Source of the DNA: Paragyromitra xinjiangensis | Taxonomy: Eukaryota; Ascomycota; Pezizomycetes; Pezizales; Discinaceae | DNA: 64,000 nucleotides | Direction of reading: 5' to 3' | Assembly: GCA_038503065.1 (NCBI GenBank) | Contig: JBCAMK010000001.1 | Coordinates: 1,612,001 to 1,676,000 of the forward strand | Part shown: piece after piece, positions 1-12,498 of the stretch | How the letters are laid out: each line of letters opens with the position of its first letter | How positions within the stretch are numbered: position 1 is the first letter of the stretch | Program-made: the position numbers and the translations under genes | The notes under the pieces: generated by a model | The model's input: only the letters and a program-made list of their open reading frames with translations | Database searches by the model: none | What the model was told of the DNA's origin: nothing

Positions 1-2986
1 GTGCCTGTGCCGCGCGTGGGAGGGTGGGGAGGTAAGTAGTAGAGAGAGAACCAAAAGCTACGTAAGGTCAGTCAAGCTCAGACAGAGGGCAAATCTCACG
101 ATGTGACTTTTTTTAACAGCGACGTTGGTTTGGGAGAGAACAGCCGTAGGGAGTTTGTTTTTCCTCCTAGTCGTTCTCTTGTTCCTTTTTTTTCGACTTG
201 AGATCGGAGATCGTGGGCTTCTAGGCACATAGAGGGGCAATATTTGCAGGGGCAAAGAAGGCAAAAGGAAGTTTGGAGAAACGAGCCAAGCAGAGCCGCA
301 CGCGTTTTTTCCCCCCCAATATTTAGATTTTTCGCGCGCGTGTTGCGGGGAATGAGAAAGGGTCACAGTTTCGATCTGGATCTGCTATGCTGTGGATATG
401 CACTTTGCACGCGTTATGTACAGAACAAGCATAGCCAGGCAACTTGTCTGCAGCAAGCGGAGCCGCAGTGGAAGTGAGGGGAAAGAAAAAAACTTGGTTT
501 TTTTGACAGAGTTTGAATTCTTTTACGATGCATCGAGTTCTTCGCTTGTTTCTCGCTTGATACATACCCTTGATATCAAAAAAAACACGGCGTTCTTAAA
601 TTCCGAGATTCAAAGAGTACACAATGACACAGCGTGCAAGTTTTCGATACGAGTCGAGTCTCCTCGGATGCTTTCGGGCTTCTCCTAGAATATCCATTGT
701 GGTCGTGTGTAATATTTCCATGAAAAAAACAAGGTGTTTTTTTTTTTTCCTAGGAGAAAGCGAGCGCGGGGTTGTGTATCGTTTTGGGAAGAGCTAGTAG
801 GGGCCACCATATCGTGAGTATCGTGAGTTTGTATCAAGGAGTTTCCATTTCGCCGGGCGGATCGTTTAACGCTCGTCACGGTGTGCTCGAGTTACTCAGA
901 GGAGTTAGAGGGGAATTGAGTAAGAACCGGTCGCGTGTGGAGTTGCATGAATGGATTCGAATACACAGCTACGTCGTGACGGTGGATACCGCTGTGCGGG
1001 GGAGGTTCGAGAACTGGAGGCCTGGAGAGGTTGGATTTGAGGACGAACTGCATTTACACGTGCGTTTCGTGGAAGCGAAGTATGGGGTCGTTCGTCCGTA
1101 TTGACTCAATTGGACGGGTGCAATTGAACTGTTTATCATATTATCGCGGAGCTGCAATTCGAGGTTATTTTCAGGAGCACAACGAACGAGGCATGTACGT
1201 ATGTATTTCAGTGTATGTAGGATGTATGCAGAGGCTGAGATGTGGATGGAAATGTACGTTTACAGATGGGAGCTGCTGCTGCTGCCACTGCTGCCGCGTA
1301 ATTGGAGGGGTCGAGTGGTGGCTCGGCTGAGACCAGCTTGACGATACCCCAAGAGAACATCCCGGCTGGCCCACTCTGGCCCACACCGACAGGAATCCTG
1401 CTCCACGATCATGTCCAGGGGGGGGAAGTTGCTCGCTCGACAAATGAAATGCCCTCTCGCAAGAGGGAAATCCGCAGGAGAGACATGTAGACTGACAGAT
1501 CCCCGCGGGTATACTTTAGAGTAGAGGGCGCCGTCCATTTGCACTCGCTCTTTCGATAATAAGCCCTCCTGATATCGCCATTCCCACGAGTCTTGAATAC
1601 GCACTCGTCCCACTACACCCACAACCTCCCAAACCTACCGCTCACTCCTACGCTTACGGTCATTATAGGTCGCCGGGCTTTCACTAGCACGGCTTCTTTC
1701 ACACCAAGCGCAGCAACGATTCATTGCCGCATATCTCCCCGCGCGCCAGATTATCGTCTAGTCATCATTCGTCTGCCGTCGAGAACCATTTGGTTGGGCA
1801 ACTCGCACAGTCTTCGTTCGCTCGCTGGCTAGTCGTTTCTTGGAGAAGAAGAGAGAGAGGGTTTTTTTTGTTTCGGAGATAAATAATAACGGCAGTACCG
1901 CCTACGTTACGTAGCGGTCGGTACCTACATTTGACACTCGCCCTTGCTGCCTATGTTCACCGCACACCTTGCTTTGACGTTGTCGCTTGGTTGACTTTTG
2001 GCACTTGACCATCTCCCAACCGGAAGAGCAGCCAGTTCGTTCTATCATATCCGTCCAGACGGACAATCAGACTATCAATCTACCCTACAGGTAGATATCA
2101 GCTCAAGTTCAAGTTCTTGTCGAGAAGTTACCCAGATACTCACGCGCACGCACTCGCTCGTGCTCGAGTGTTTCGTGTCCATCCTATCGGAGCGGCCGTC
2201 GCCGTCCTAACCCCCCCCCTTGCGTCACGGAAGTCCGGTACGGAAGATCCTACGTACGGCCTACGCAACGAAATAGGAGCAAACACCATACATCAGATAG
2301 ACAAACAGCCCCCCCTACTTTCTTCCCTCTCAATATCTCTCCCTCTTTGACCCCTTGATTCTTGATTACCTTGTGGATTCCCTATTCTGTCAGGTTGGAC
2401 GCATTACCGCTTGAATAGTTGAGATTACGCTAGAGGAAGAATCCTGTGTTTCCTGTTCCTGGTTTTATTATCTGTCTTGTGTGTGCCCTGCTGCTGCGGC
2501 TGTTATCACCTGTCGACTGCTGTGGTCTGTGTGTTGTCTGGAAAGCCGCTTTCTTGCACTCTCTCTTTCACTCTCTTTGGCTGGAGACCGTTTCACCGCT
2601 CATCTCACTCGCTTGTGTGGTGTGTGGTGTCTTCTGTCCGCCGCGGCTTCTACCGGCTGTTCGGGTCTGCTGGCCATTCAACCGCCGTATCTAGCTTCTC
2701 CTACAACAAAGACTAGCGTGAATCTCCCATCTCCTCCAACCTCAATCCAGAGCCCACCACCAACTGACATAAGGTCCAGCTCTCTGGCTGCTCGCCTCAA
2801 CCCTTATCAACAGCGCATTCACTATCTTTATCACCATCTCGCCCCCCCTTCACTATTACTATTAATATATCATCGTTGCCATCATGGCTGTACGGCGCTG
2901 TTAAGTCCGCTCCTATACAACTATACACGACTATTTGACGATATATATCACGATCCATCCGCTCAGTTCACGACTGTCGCGTAACC
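1..2986 (+). promoter_or_regulatory. Long promoter/leader region upstream of the Lst4-like gene; no gene supportable
   Basis: No open frame here has a recognisable product. From about 1.6 kb onward the plus strand becomes pyrimidine-rich, with CT runs such as those near 2560-2580 and 2820-2850, as is common in fungal core promoters and long 5' leaders. Several upstream ATGs occur, and the longest upstream frame (2481-2984) ends 2 bases before the start codon at 2987. I do not read it as a gene, because its composition is that of translated leader. A short GCTGCTGCTGCTGCC microsatellite lies near 1270. The left part (1-1500) may belong to another gene outside the window; nothing shows this directly. 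Confidence 0.45.
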
Positions 2987-5900
2987 ATGCTCGGCCGTCT
3001 CTTCTCAACTGCCAACTCCACAAACACTTCACCTGGCGGCACTCGCCCCTCCACTGCCGCTGCGCCTGATAGCGACGAACTTCACACTCGAGGTCTCCTC
3101 TACCCCGACACTACACCTTCCTCATTCCAGTCATGTCTCAGCCTTTCACATACCAGCAACAGCAGCGGCTTCGGCGACAACATCGACCTTGATTCAAATC
3201 GCGATGTGAGGGTTATTATCGCGCAGGATGCCACAGCCTCAGAGCTGAAGTGTGTTCTGTACGACTCTAAACCTGCATCCAAAATCGCGGAGCCTTCTTA
3301 CGGGGCATTTGAGGATGGGCCACTCTCACCTGGCCTGGGGGGACCTTACAATCGCTCACGAAGGCGCGCTGCTCCTTCTAGCCAGTTCCACGCAAATTCG
3401 TCATCATGCAACCCCAGCCCATATGCCTCCGGGAATGTGGCGCCGGAGGACGAGATGCGAGTCTTGACGGATTGCATGTTTGGATCTGCGCCGCTGGCTT
3501 ACAAAGGTCCTTCTACCAAAGTACACATTCTCCCCAACGTCGAGGAGAAGAAGCCAACCCCGGCGTCTTCCCGACGGGGCTCATTGCGCGCTCCCTCCTT
3601 TACATCTTATGCGTCGCATCAATCGGAATCCTCTCAAAAAGATAAGCGCAAGTCGGTGTTGATCACAAGGTTGTTCTCGGTCGTAATACCGCCTAGTCCG
3701 CCGGCTGTCGTATATCAGGCTGCTTCGCGAGAACACACACCGACTCCTGCGAGCTCGGTAGGCTCCAACCATGGGTTTCCTTTCCCTAAGATGACTGGAA
3801 CCAATTCTAATGGCTCTGTGGCTGCCGGCGCAAAGTTTGTCAAGCCGCCAAAGACTTCTATGTATGCAGTTGGTTTGATCATTTCATTACCACAGCCTTC
3901 ACAGTATTCGTGCGGCTCTACCGGGTCTTCGATTCATCGTTGCTGCTGTTGTCAACAATCCTCGTTTAGCGGATACGATAGCGACAACCATCACCGTGAA
4001 TTTTGTTGCCCTACGCCTCCTTCTTTCGAGGAAGATTATCAGCCTCCTATGATGGAAAGCTTGCGGATGGATGGTGGATTCGATGATTTCCCGCCTCCAG
4101 CCGCGGATGACCGAATGGATCTGATTACGAAGCACTGGGACGTCATTAACAGGGCTTTATCGGATCTACAGCGTGTCGCACAAGCCCAGATTCTGAATCA
4201 CTTGAATACCTGGGGAACCGCCTCGCCACAAACGGCTTGTCAAAACGGCTACAAGTACCGGAAGAAAGTAGAACTGAGGCAAGGAGCTCTAATGACGGAC
4301 GAGGTTGTGCGAAAAGAGGTGGAAAGGCTAAGGTGGCGCATTGTTGCAGGGATTAGGACACCACGAGTCATTACAGGGCAGGGAAAGTGGGCTGTCTGGA
4401 AAGATGAGGCTAAATGGGCTAATGCCCGTTTTGGAGGAAGGGATATGAATTTGTCAGTTATATCCCTTTGGCTAACCGGCTCGGGCGCTAACAGTTCTGG
4501 GAACAGCTTTTTCCTTACTCTGTTGACGGCGTTTCTTGGTCATCATACTGAGTGGTTGGATGTCCTTGGTCCGGCGCCCTATAGACTTAAGCATCAACAG
4601 CAGCAACAGAAAGCGAATGGGAACGGTGATGAGTGTGCGATTCCGACACGGACGGTTCTCTTGGCTTCTGACAAACATGCAGCCCGAAGGTTAATATATC
4701 TACTTTCGGCATTTTTACCCTCGAAGAGCTTGCCACCTTGGGATGGAATCCCACCACCTTCTAGAACCGACTCGATGAACTACTTGTCTCAATCACCCCC
4801 CGTCTCTGCAGCAGCCGGTGGTCCTGGAGGCAAGAAGAGCTCTTTGAGGAAGAAAGCTAAGAAGAAGCCGAGCAAACTCTCTATGGTAACACGCGAAGAG
4901 GATGAACCTATGGAAGCTGTGGTTGGATGGGACATTCCAGTGGCGCACGGCGAATCGAATGCTGTACCACCGTTGCCACTCGGAAACTCTACCGTGAAGA
5001 AGGCGGGTGCCGGAACGTTAACCACAACCCCGAGCTCGGCAACCGTCATGCCAGCAAATGCGCCTGCAAGTCCGCAAAAAATCCTCGCGCGTCCCGGGAG
5101 TAGTAGTAGTATCGCTAGCATGAACCTGATGAACACACTGAAGCGCACCGGGACTGCTAATACGAGCGCTGATTCGTCTGGTAGCTTCCTTAGCTTCCTA
5201 AGCTTTTGGAGTAATGCGAGGACTGGATCTACTGCTCCTAGTGAAGCCAGTACACAACCCGATGATCTGGTTCATTCGGCGATCAAGATCGCGGACGGGA
5301 GGGACGAGGCTTCGGCTGACGGCAGAGGGATTTATGCAGATGATGATGATATTATGCACCACCATGCCCACCACAAACATGCCCATCACATGGCACCATC
5401 TCTTATGCCATACGGTTTCCACCAACAGTTTGTCGAGAATGAAGTGAGGCTATCTGTAGATGAGAGTGATGGGGTTGTTGACGTTGACATCCCTATGCCA
5501 TCTATGGATTACGGGACTACTTTTACCTCACCTATCAGCTCCCCGTCTAGCGGTGGTTGGGCAATGTCAATGATGGATGCTGCCGGGCCTGGGCTCATGA
5601 GGTCCAATAGTATGAGCTTCTCTTCAGCGATGCTCATGCCAACTTGGATGCCTGATGTCGATGACAATGGTATTAACGTTGGTGGCTGGATGGAAGATGA
5701 GATCTTTCACCCAGACTTTGCCATGCAAGCCGTCAAACCTTACCCTGAGATTGAGGAAGATATCAAGAAGGCGATGAGAGCCGAACCTACGCCTCCGCAC
5801 GGGGCTGGTAACACGCCAGCTTCTGAGAGTGGTCATGGTGATAGCAGATGGGTTGAGGTCTGCTCAGTTTTGATTGCGGATACCAAACGACTGCAGATTA

Positions 5901-6346
5901 AGCGGCTTCGACTTCGCCGTCGAAGCAAGAAACAGTCAACTGTTGTGGGAAATCAATCGCCTCTCCTAACTGCATTCCCAAGTGCACTTGGTGGACACCG
6001 CCATCTCCACGTCCAGCAACAGGTGCATCAACAGCAGCCAGCAACAGGGTTTGAGGATGATGAAGAAGAGGAGGTGATGGATGAGGAGGTTGTCTGTGAC
6101 GTTGATGATGTCCTGGCAACTGCTGTTGAGAAGGTCATTGGTATTTCTGGAACAAGCAGGAGAAAGACTGGTCCTAGTTCTGTGAGCGATGCACAGAACA
6201 TGGGTGTTCAGGTGTGCAAGTGTATGGTCCTCGGGGCACTCGAGGATGTGGTTCGGGCTGTCACGGTGGACAGGGGGAATGTTGTGGGGAATGTTCTGAC
6301 AGAGGGTGTTGCGAAGTGGTTGAGTGAAGTCGAGGAGTCTTTTTAG
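2987..6346 (+). CDS. Folliculin-interacting protein (FNIP)/Lst4-like protein
   Basis: An uninterrupted 1119-aa frame. Residues about 73-95 (DVRVIIAQD followed by a VLYDSK block), 165-182 (FGSAPLAYKG, STKVHILP), 222-236 (KSVLITRLFSVVIPPSPP) and 292-302 (YAVGLIISLP) match the block order of the FNIP/Lst4 N-terminal longin-type domain as I know it from fungal members. Blocks near 376-402 and 485-526 (ISLWLTGSG, SFFLTLLTAFLGHHTEWLDVL) fit the following DENN-like core. Low-complexity serine, histidine and acidic linkers separate the blocks, and a basic RLRLRRRSKKQ stretch lies near residue 970. In yeast Lst4 pairs with Lst7 (folliculin) as a GTPase-activating complex for Rag/Gtr GTPases at the vacuole, controlling TORC1. 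That role is inferred from the family. The start has a good context (accATGc) and no better upstream in-frame ATG. Lack of introns over 3.3 kb is notable but not abnormal. Confidence 0.8.
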   Translation: MLGRLFSTANSTNTSPGGTRPSTAAAPDSDELHTRGLLYPDTTPSSFQSCLSLSHTSNSSGFGDNIDLDSNRDVRVIIAQDATASELKCVLYDSKPASKIAEPSYGAFEDGPLSPGLGGPYNRSRRRAAPSSQFHANSSSCNPSPYASGNVAPEDEMRVLTDCMFGSAPLAYKGPSTKVHILPNVEEKKPTPASSRRGSLRAPSFTSYASHQSESSQKDKRKSVLITRLFSVVIPPSPPAVVYQAASREHTPTPASSVGSNHGFPFPKMTGTNSNGSVAAGAKFVKPPKTSMYAVGLIISLPQPSQYSCGSTGSSIHRCCCCQQSSFSGYDSDNHHREFCCPTPPSFEEDYQPPMMESLRMDGGFDDFPPPAADDRMDLITKHWDVINRALSDLQRVAQAQILNHLNTWGTASPQTACQNGYKYRKKVELRQGALMTDEVVRKEVERLRWRIVAGIRTPRVITGQGKWAVWKDEAKWANARFGGRDMNLSVISLWLTGSGANSSGNSFFLTLLTAFLGHHTEWLDVLGPAPYRLKHQQQQQKANGNGDECAIPTRTVLLASDKHAARRLIYLLSAFLPSKSLPPWDGIPPPSRTDSMNYLSQSPPVSAAAGGPGGKKSSLRKKAKKKPSKLSMVTREEDEPMEAVVGWDIPVAHGESNAVPPLPLGNSTVKKAGAGTLTTTPSSATVMPANAPASPQKILARPGSSSSIASMNLMNTLKRTGTANTSADSSGSFLSFLSFWSNARTGSTAPSEASTQPDDLVHSAIKIADGRDEASADGRGIYADDDDIMHHHAHHKHAHHMAPSLMPYGFHQQFVENEVRLSVDESDGVVDVDIPMPSMDYGTTFTSPISSPSSGGWAMSMMDAAGPGLMRSNSMSFSSAMLMPTWMPDVDDNGINVGGWMEDEIFHPDFAMQAVKPYPEIEEDIKKAMRAEPTPPHGAGNTPASESGHGDSRWVEVCSVLIADTKRLQIKRLRLRRRSKKQSTVVGNQSPLLTAFPSALGGHRHLHVQQQVHQQQPATGFEDDEEEEVMDEEVVCDVDDVLATAVEKVIGISGTSRRKTGPSSVSDAQNMGVQVCKCMVLGALEDVVRAVTVDRGNVVGNVLTEGVAKWLSEVEESF

Positions 6347-9300
6347 ACCCCTTTGTCTGATATATTTGTGTTTCTTGCATTTTTTTGAGCAGTGTTTTTG
6401 TATCACTGCTATGGTGTTTATCATGCGGCCGTTTGTTTTTTTTCTTTCTTTTTCTTTCCTACTCCGGGTTTCTGGTTCTTTCTGGATGGCGGGATTCTTG
6501 GGCTTGCATTTGGAGTTTGTTTGGCATTACGGTTTTTTTTTCCTTTCTCGAGGGGGTTTTTTTTCGGCATCGGTTCGGGAGGCGTGTGGCGTCGTAGGGT
6601 TAACTCACAGGACGGGGCCTAGCGGCGGTGCATGGTTTCGGACCGGGAGCATTGTTATTATTCGCTTTTCTTTCTACCTTGCTATTACTACTATAACCAC
6701 TTTGCCTTTACTATGGCTACTACTATTACTTTACACAGCGTTGCATTATAATTGTTCTCTTTTGTTACAGGGCTTGTAGGTACATCGTTGGGAGAAGGGA
6801 TTTTGGACGGTTTTGAAATTTTGGGTTTGCTTTTTTATTATTACTTGGTTGGGCTGGTAGCATTGTTTCTGGGTACTCGCTTGGGTCTTGGGAGTGTTAT
6901 ATTACGGCTTTGGGGTGTTGATATTAGTATTTGGGGATTAGTAGTTACAGTGCATTGGGAGTGGAGAATTATAAACGTTTTATATTGGATTACAAGTGTG
7001 CATCGGCCTAAGAACTTATTGGGAAATAAATGTATTGTAGACGTCTTATAGTTTGCATCGGTCCGGTATCTAATCCAGTAGTAGCCCGTCCGCGAAAAAA
7101 AACAGTTATGATTCGCAGTTACGGTACTTGGCTTTGTGATATTCGGTAGTTACTTGGCATTCACAAGTTCGTACTCGACCAAAAAAAGGATGCGAGACCA
7201 TGTTGTCCGAGTTGTATTCGCAATATGTAGTATCCCGACCGACGGTTTCAGTTTGCCAGCTCGGTATTCGGCATTCACGCGGGGAACACAAGAGTACGGG
7301 TGACGTTTCCGCTTTTATTTCAAGCCGGGCCATCGGGACCGACGCACAACATGGTATATACATATATCTCCACGCATCTAATCTAGTAATCTAATCATCA
7401 TGCATGGAATCTACAAGTAGAGTAGATGCCCCCCTGGTCTCTAATATGTAGAGTACGTACAGGTACTCTACTCTCTATCTGATGGGTTTACGTCCGATAG
7501 CAACGGTGGTGCAGGGCGCCGGATGATATTATCTGGCATGGACTTGAGATACGGACTGCATGAAGGAGGGGGGGGGGTCTGGAGCGGGTTCGGGGGATTG
7601 AGGGATGTACGGTACATATGTATATGCAGGATTTGCGCCGTGGTACAGTACTGTACCTACGGATTAAGTGGTTCATGTTACGGGTGCTGGAGCCGTGGAA
7701 CTGCACGAGTAAGGGAAGGAGGTGCTTGTTTGATTGGTGAGAGAGGGGGGGGGGATTGGGAGATTGAAAACGGGGCCCGGGGAGCAGGAGGAATGAGAGA
7801 TTTAATCGTACATGCGTGAAGTAGGAGGTGGGTATAGTAATGTGGGTTTATTACGAGTGGAAATAAATAGCACTGGAACACGCACGTGTAGGGTTTCTAT
7901 CACTATTCTCCACTGGGTAGATTGGGGAAGTTCCTGGAGAGTAGTAATATTATAATGCCGGCGAGTAAGCTAGCTATGGAGCTCAAGAGCTGTTGTTTAT
8001 TTACCCGGGGACAGTAACACAGATATGCGGTATCACCGGTTAGGTAACGTACTGTGGTCTAGTTATAGCTACTATGGGGTTTTGATGACAGTCTGCTGTC
8101 ACCGGTAGGAACGTGAAGGCTTATCTTCAAGACACGCATACGGCGATACGATACGATGTGTATCTACATGTATCCAGACTGTTGGGTCCATATGTTTGCT
8201 GTACCCCTCCCCCCCTATTCAACTTGGTGTTTACCCAGTGCTGAGGCTAGTCAGTTCCTCATCCGCTGCTCTGCATTTCGTTCAACCTTGGTACAAACAA
8301 AGCCCGGGTTGACCCGATTAGGTTCCGACATTGTGTGGCTTCTGGACTTTGTGATAACTGGCTCGCTCGGTGAATACTACCAGCAGAATGATGAAAGCCA
8401 CTTGGTGAAGTGCAGGATACACTGACTCAGGTGCAGAACCAATATCTCGGTCCGTGCTGTATGTCAGAGCTCTGGATGACAGAGGGAGGTGTGATAAACA
8501 GGTAAGAACATTAGAGAATCTGTTCTGCATGCGTCAGGACGTGCAGCCTCATGTAGCCCCATGCGTACATAAGATGATGACATCTTGCCGGCCAAGAATT
8601 CGTGATTAGACCAAGTAAGCACTGATTAGCTGGGATATGAGGCTCTTCTTTCGCCTCGCGCATAGATAACCTGATTATCAGCGCACGTTCACGACAGCTC
8701 TTAGTAGCTACATCAAGTCGCCAATATCACACCACAGCCAAGTTTCGTAAAGCGAGATGAGCAATACGTCGCTCTTGCTTATCTTTTGTTATCCACCCCC
8801 CCTCTGTTGGTTCGGGGACCAGCCGTGCCGAGAATATCTTCCTCAAATTCACTCTCGCTATGATGTTTCTGTTTCTTTTGAATCAAACCATATTCTCACC
8901 ACAGCGCTGCGGCACAGCAGAGTCGTTCTGGAAGAAATCCCAAGGTAGTGGACTGATAGAATTCCGGGTGTGGATTCAGTCCGGGATTAAATGTCGCTCA
9001 TTCATCCCAACGGCAGAATTTCGGTAGTTGATGAATTTCGTTTCATAGAACGGTCTGTGCGGGATTGGCGTCGGTGAAAAGCAAAGAGCCAAGCGACCTG
9101 GAAGTTCAGCGCGGGAATTGCGGCCACTGAGACAACCCGTAAAATAGGCGCGATTGGTGGTAGCGCTTAAGCCTACGGCCACTGTAGGGCCGCCGGGGCT
9201 CTAGATGTTCAATAAAAGGGGGTTTCGAATGAACACCGTGGTCTAGAGCTATGTTCTGGACCTCCTGGCAGTTATTATATACGGAGGCTGAGAACTGCAG

Positions 9301-12255
9301 CTGAAAAGTAGAGTACTTCGAATTTATGCACGACGTTGCTAATACAACTAAAGCAGTAATCTTCAAAACCTACTAACTAAACAGCCCGGGTAAATTCAAA
9401 ACATACCTGTCTGTGCTTTGATTGTTCTGGACCCCTCTGAGCCATCTACCAGGATACTCAATTCCCAGCCTACTATACCGGGTTTTGACACCGCGCTATG
9501 ATAGCAAGCTACGAATCCTTGCGTACGCTTGAGAATACCACCAATGGTACGCGATATTCTTTCCAGGGCGTCTAGCACTTCTAGCGCTCCATGATATCTA
9601 CACGCATGGCTATTTCGAAAACCAGGTTTTGTGATTTCACTATGACCTGGACATTGAGCCGAGTGACTACTAGTGATGCAAACGGAACCACTAGTCCCAA
9701 CAGGGCAAAAAGAAACCGTCGGTATGCCATGAGGATCCTCCCACCACGCAAGGATTATGATACAATGCCGCTCGTGCTTCACATGTGTTTTTGAAACCAT
9801 TGTTTATTTTTTCCGGATACTACGTCTAGTTAGAAAGGGATAGACTACTCGTACTTCTGACTTTGGGAAAAGCGCCCAATGCGGTAGCCCCACATGGCCA
9901 CCCTATTTTCAGTGGGGTTTTTGGAGACAGCACTTAGCTTGTGTGTTGTTGCGGGCTCAGGATAAATGTGTTTTCATTACCTTACCCCTTGACTGTAGTG
10001 TTGAAGAATCAAGGTACGAGACGATAGACGTTGATTGATTGGCGTGCAGGAAGAAGAGATGAGGTAGCAAAAGATATATATATATATCGCGTGCTGGTGG
10101 TTCTATGGGCTAGCATTATGCTAGTCCAGATCGCAACGTTCCTCCATAAACACAACACAAAAGCACATTACAACATGTAGGTAGGGCCTGCAAGGGGCTT
10201 TTTTAACATTGGGGGAGATTTTTTTATAATAGTAATAAAGTTATGTTTAATGTGATGAAGTTGCATCTTGCTAACTGGGAAGAATCGATCAGGTTCTGTA
10301 GGGGGATTATATGCGTGCATATTTAGGGCTAGACGCGTCTGTGCCCTTCTGGACTAAGTGCTATCAGCATGGGTCTGATGCACACTCTTGTGCTTGTGTT
10401 GACTCTTGAGTAATATAAGTTTTGTGGAATAGAGGATCTTACGATGTGCTTGGACGAGTGGCGGTTCTGGACAATTAAATCTTATAAATACTCCTATAGA
10501 AATGCTAGCTGATATTTTCAATGGAATAGCTGCGGTTGGTAGCTGCGAACCTTAATGGTGCTGGTTAGTAGGTCATTCTAGTAGATCTACGTTTAACGAA
10601 GCAATGTGGTGGATGGTTGTGGAGGGAAGAGGAGATACTTATACTAAGTAAGTTGCACACGTACACTCTCATGTACTCTCCGAATGAATACTCGATTCTC
10701 ATTTAAGGTATAGTCACGACATTCAGCGTGTGATTGCCTCGATGTCGGCTTGGAGATCTCGGTGGGATCGAGGAGAGAACTAATATCTCGGGGAGTCATA
10801 ACTACCAAGTAGAGTTAATACGGTTGATAAACTGGTGGTCATGGTTTGTGAAAGTCTCGGGTAATACGTAGACATGCTCCTTTATTCATGAGATATCACT
10901 CGCGGTATATTATGGCTTGGGTATAAACTCTTCACCGGATATCCAACAGCTGCGTTATAATGCTCATAGTGCTGAGTATGAAGGGGTCATTAATACATGA
11001 TCCATTTATTTGGTTTTGGGGTAAGGCTAGGCTCACGTGTCGTTGTTACCCGCGCCTTACCTAATACTCCATATGGAGTGAAGGGTATTTTACGATGTAG
11101 TCTATATGCTTGTGATGGTGTAACTGTTCTCAAGCAAGCAGTGGCTGAACTTGGATATGTCTAATAGAGGGTCTATCCACTAGTGCACGTGGTTAAAGTG
11201 TGGTGATGGAACTTTGGTCGAGTGATGGGTTGTGACCGAAAACAGGTATTAAGTGTGGCTACCACAAGGCGCTTGGGCTTAGGACCATATAAAGGATAGT
11301 GTATCGGACAGCTCACGCTTTGTTCTTAGTTTCAAATGGTATTAAGCTTCGTGGGAAAGTGTTGTAGACTAAACAAGCGAACTTCATATGTTTCTACCGC
11401 ACCTGGAGCCCGGATAGGTTTCCCGTTCGAATTCGTCTCAAGGTGGCAAACAAATCATGTACTTGTGGAGGTCTTCTCTTACAGCCTGAATAGAGCGGGA
11501 ACGATGACTCCCGGCTGGAGTATGCTGGTTTCCGTATCATGGCCAGTAATTTCCCACTGCAATGGAGTCGAAACAGGCCTAGGTGTAGGGATGTATAACA
11601 TCTCTCGTCATTTATTCCTTAGTTGTAGGCAACCTGTGTCAATAGCCCATATTTGTTCACCACTACGTATGCATCCTTGTGCCAATGCCTTTTAGTACGC
11701 AGACAATTTCTGGCTCGCTATTCCAGCATAACCTCGAGCTCAGGATCGGCGTATAAAAGAATGACTACCGTATGTCATAGATTAACCACATGCCAAAAGA
11801 TGAGAAGTTTTTTAGTCTTGAGAATCGCAGTAACTAGAGAATCTTGTGTCGGGTAGAGAACCCCAATGTTGTAACGTGACCCGGATTTAGTGACTAATCA
11901 CTGGAAGTACGCGTGATTATAGTTCGTGGTTGGATCTTTATCTGAATATGTATAGCTAAATTTTAGTACGATGGTATAAAGGTATACCCTTGCTTTAGTT
12001 TGTGCTATTCACAACTGTTAACACTAACGCCTTGATCGTTTACCAAGCTCTGGAAGGTTTTGCTTTTGCCATGAGGTTATAATTATCACCTAGCAAAACT
12101 TTAATCAACACGAGGGCCCATCCGACGTAGGCAGTAGGTTGTATTTTGCGTAGGTGACTATTTTAGATCTCCTAGACCATATTGGGGGCCACTTTAATGC
12201 CCTAACTGGATTGGGACGTGAATATCATAGATCATCACTCGTCTCTTCGCCCACT
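6347..12255. other. Gene-poor interval; 3' flank of the Lst4-like gene, then featureless DNA
   Basis: The first few hundred bases after the Lst4-like stop are T-rich and probably include its 3' UTR. Beyond that I find no frame with protein-like composition, no splice-linked exons and no tRNA. Homopolymer G runs lie near 7570 and 7745 and a TA dinucleotide run near 10075. Frames of up to 134 codons occur (for example minus strand 9396-9800) but have no recognisable motif. Confidence 0.5.
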
Positions 12256-12260
12256 ATGAT

Positions 12261-12493
12261 TGTTGGATATTACTTCCTAATAGATACGGGCTCCGTGACT
12301 CGGTCGGAGGTCTCGGAGCGGAGCTCGGGCAGAGCTCAGGCAGAGGCTCGGGCACCCGTGGTCGGGTGCTCGGCGGAGCCTCGGGAATGGGAATAGTGCG
12401 TGGACCTTTGTGGGTACGAAGTCATAGTATATAGAGGGCAGGCAGCAGCCTGCCTGCTCTAGTAATCAAGCAATCAATCGAGCTTTTACAACA
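12261..12493. repeat. Solo LTR (233 bp) with 5-base target-site duplication
   Basis: The segment begins TGTTGG and ends ACAACA, giving the TGTTG/CAACA terminal inverted repeat typical of LTRs. It is flanked on both sides by ATGAT (12256-12260 and 12494-12498), a perfect 5-base duplication of the kind left by retroviral-type integrase. Inside are a GC-rich stretch of TCGGG/GAGCTCGG repeats, a TATATAGA box near 12428 and a GGCAGGC..GCCTGCC hairpin near 12440-12455. No internal retroelement sequence adjoins it, so the element was probably lost by LTR-LTR recombination. Whether it is a gypsy or copia LTR cannot be told from the LTR alone. Confidence 0.8.
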
Positions 12494-12498
12494 ATGAT

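Noticed and set aside
2481..2984. 167-codon frame just upstream of the Lst4-like gene
   Set aside because: It is translated pyrimidine-rich leader with low-complexity serine/leucine/proline content; treated as a possible upstream frame, not a gene.
9396..9800. Minus-strand frame of 134 codons
   Set aside because: No domain, signal peptide or splice partner, and the composition is irregular; length alone is not enough in a gene-poor interval.
11336..11695. Plus-strand frame of 119 codons in the gene-poor zone
   Set aside because: No motif and no supporting promoter or intron signals; likely chance.
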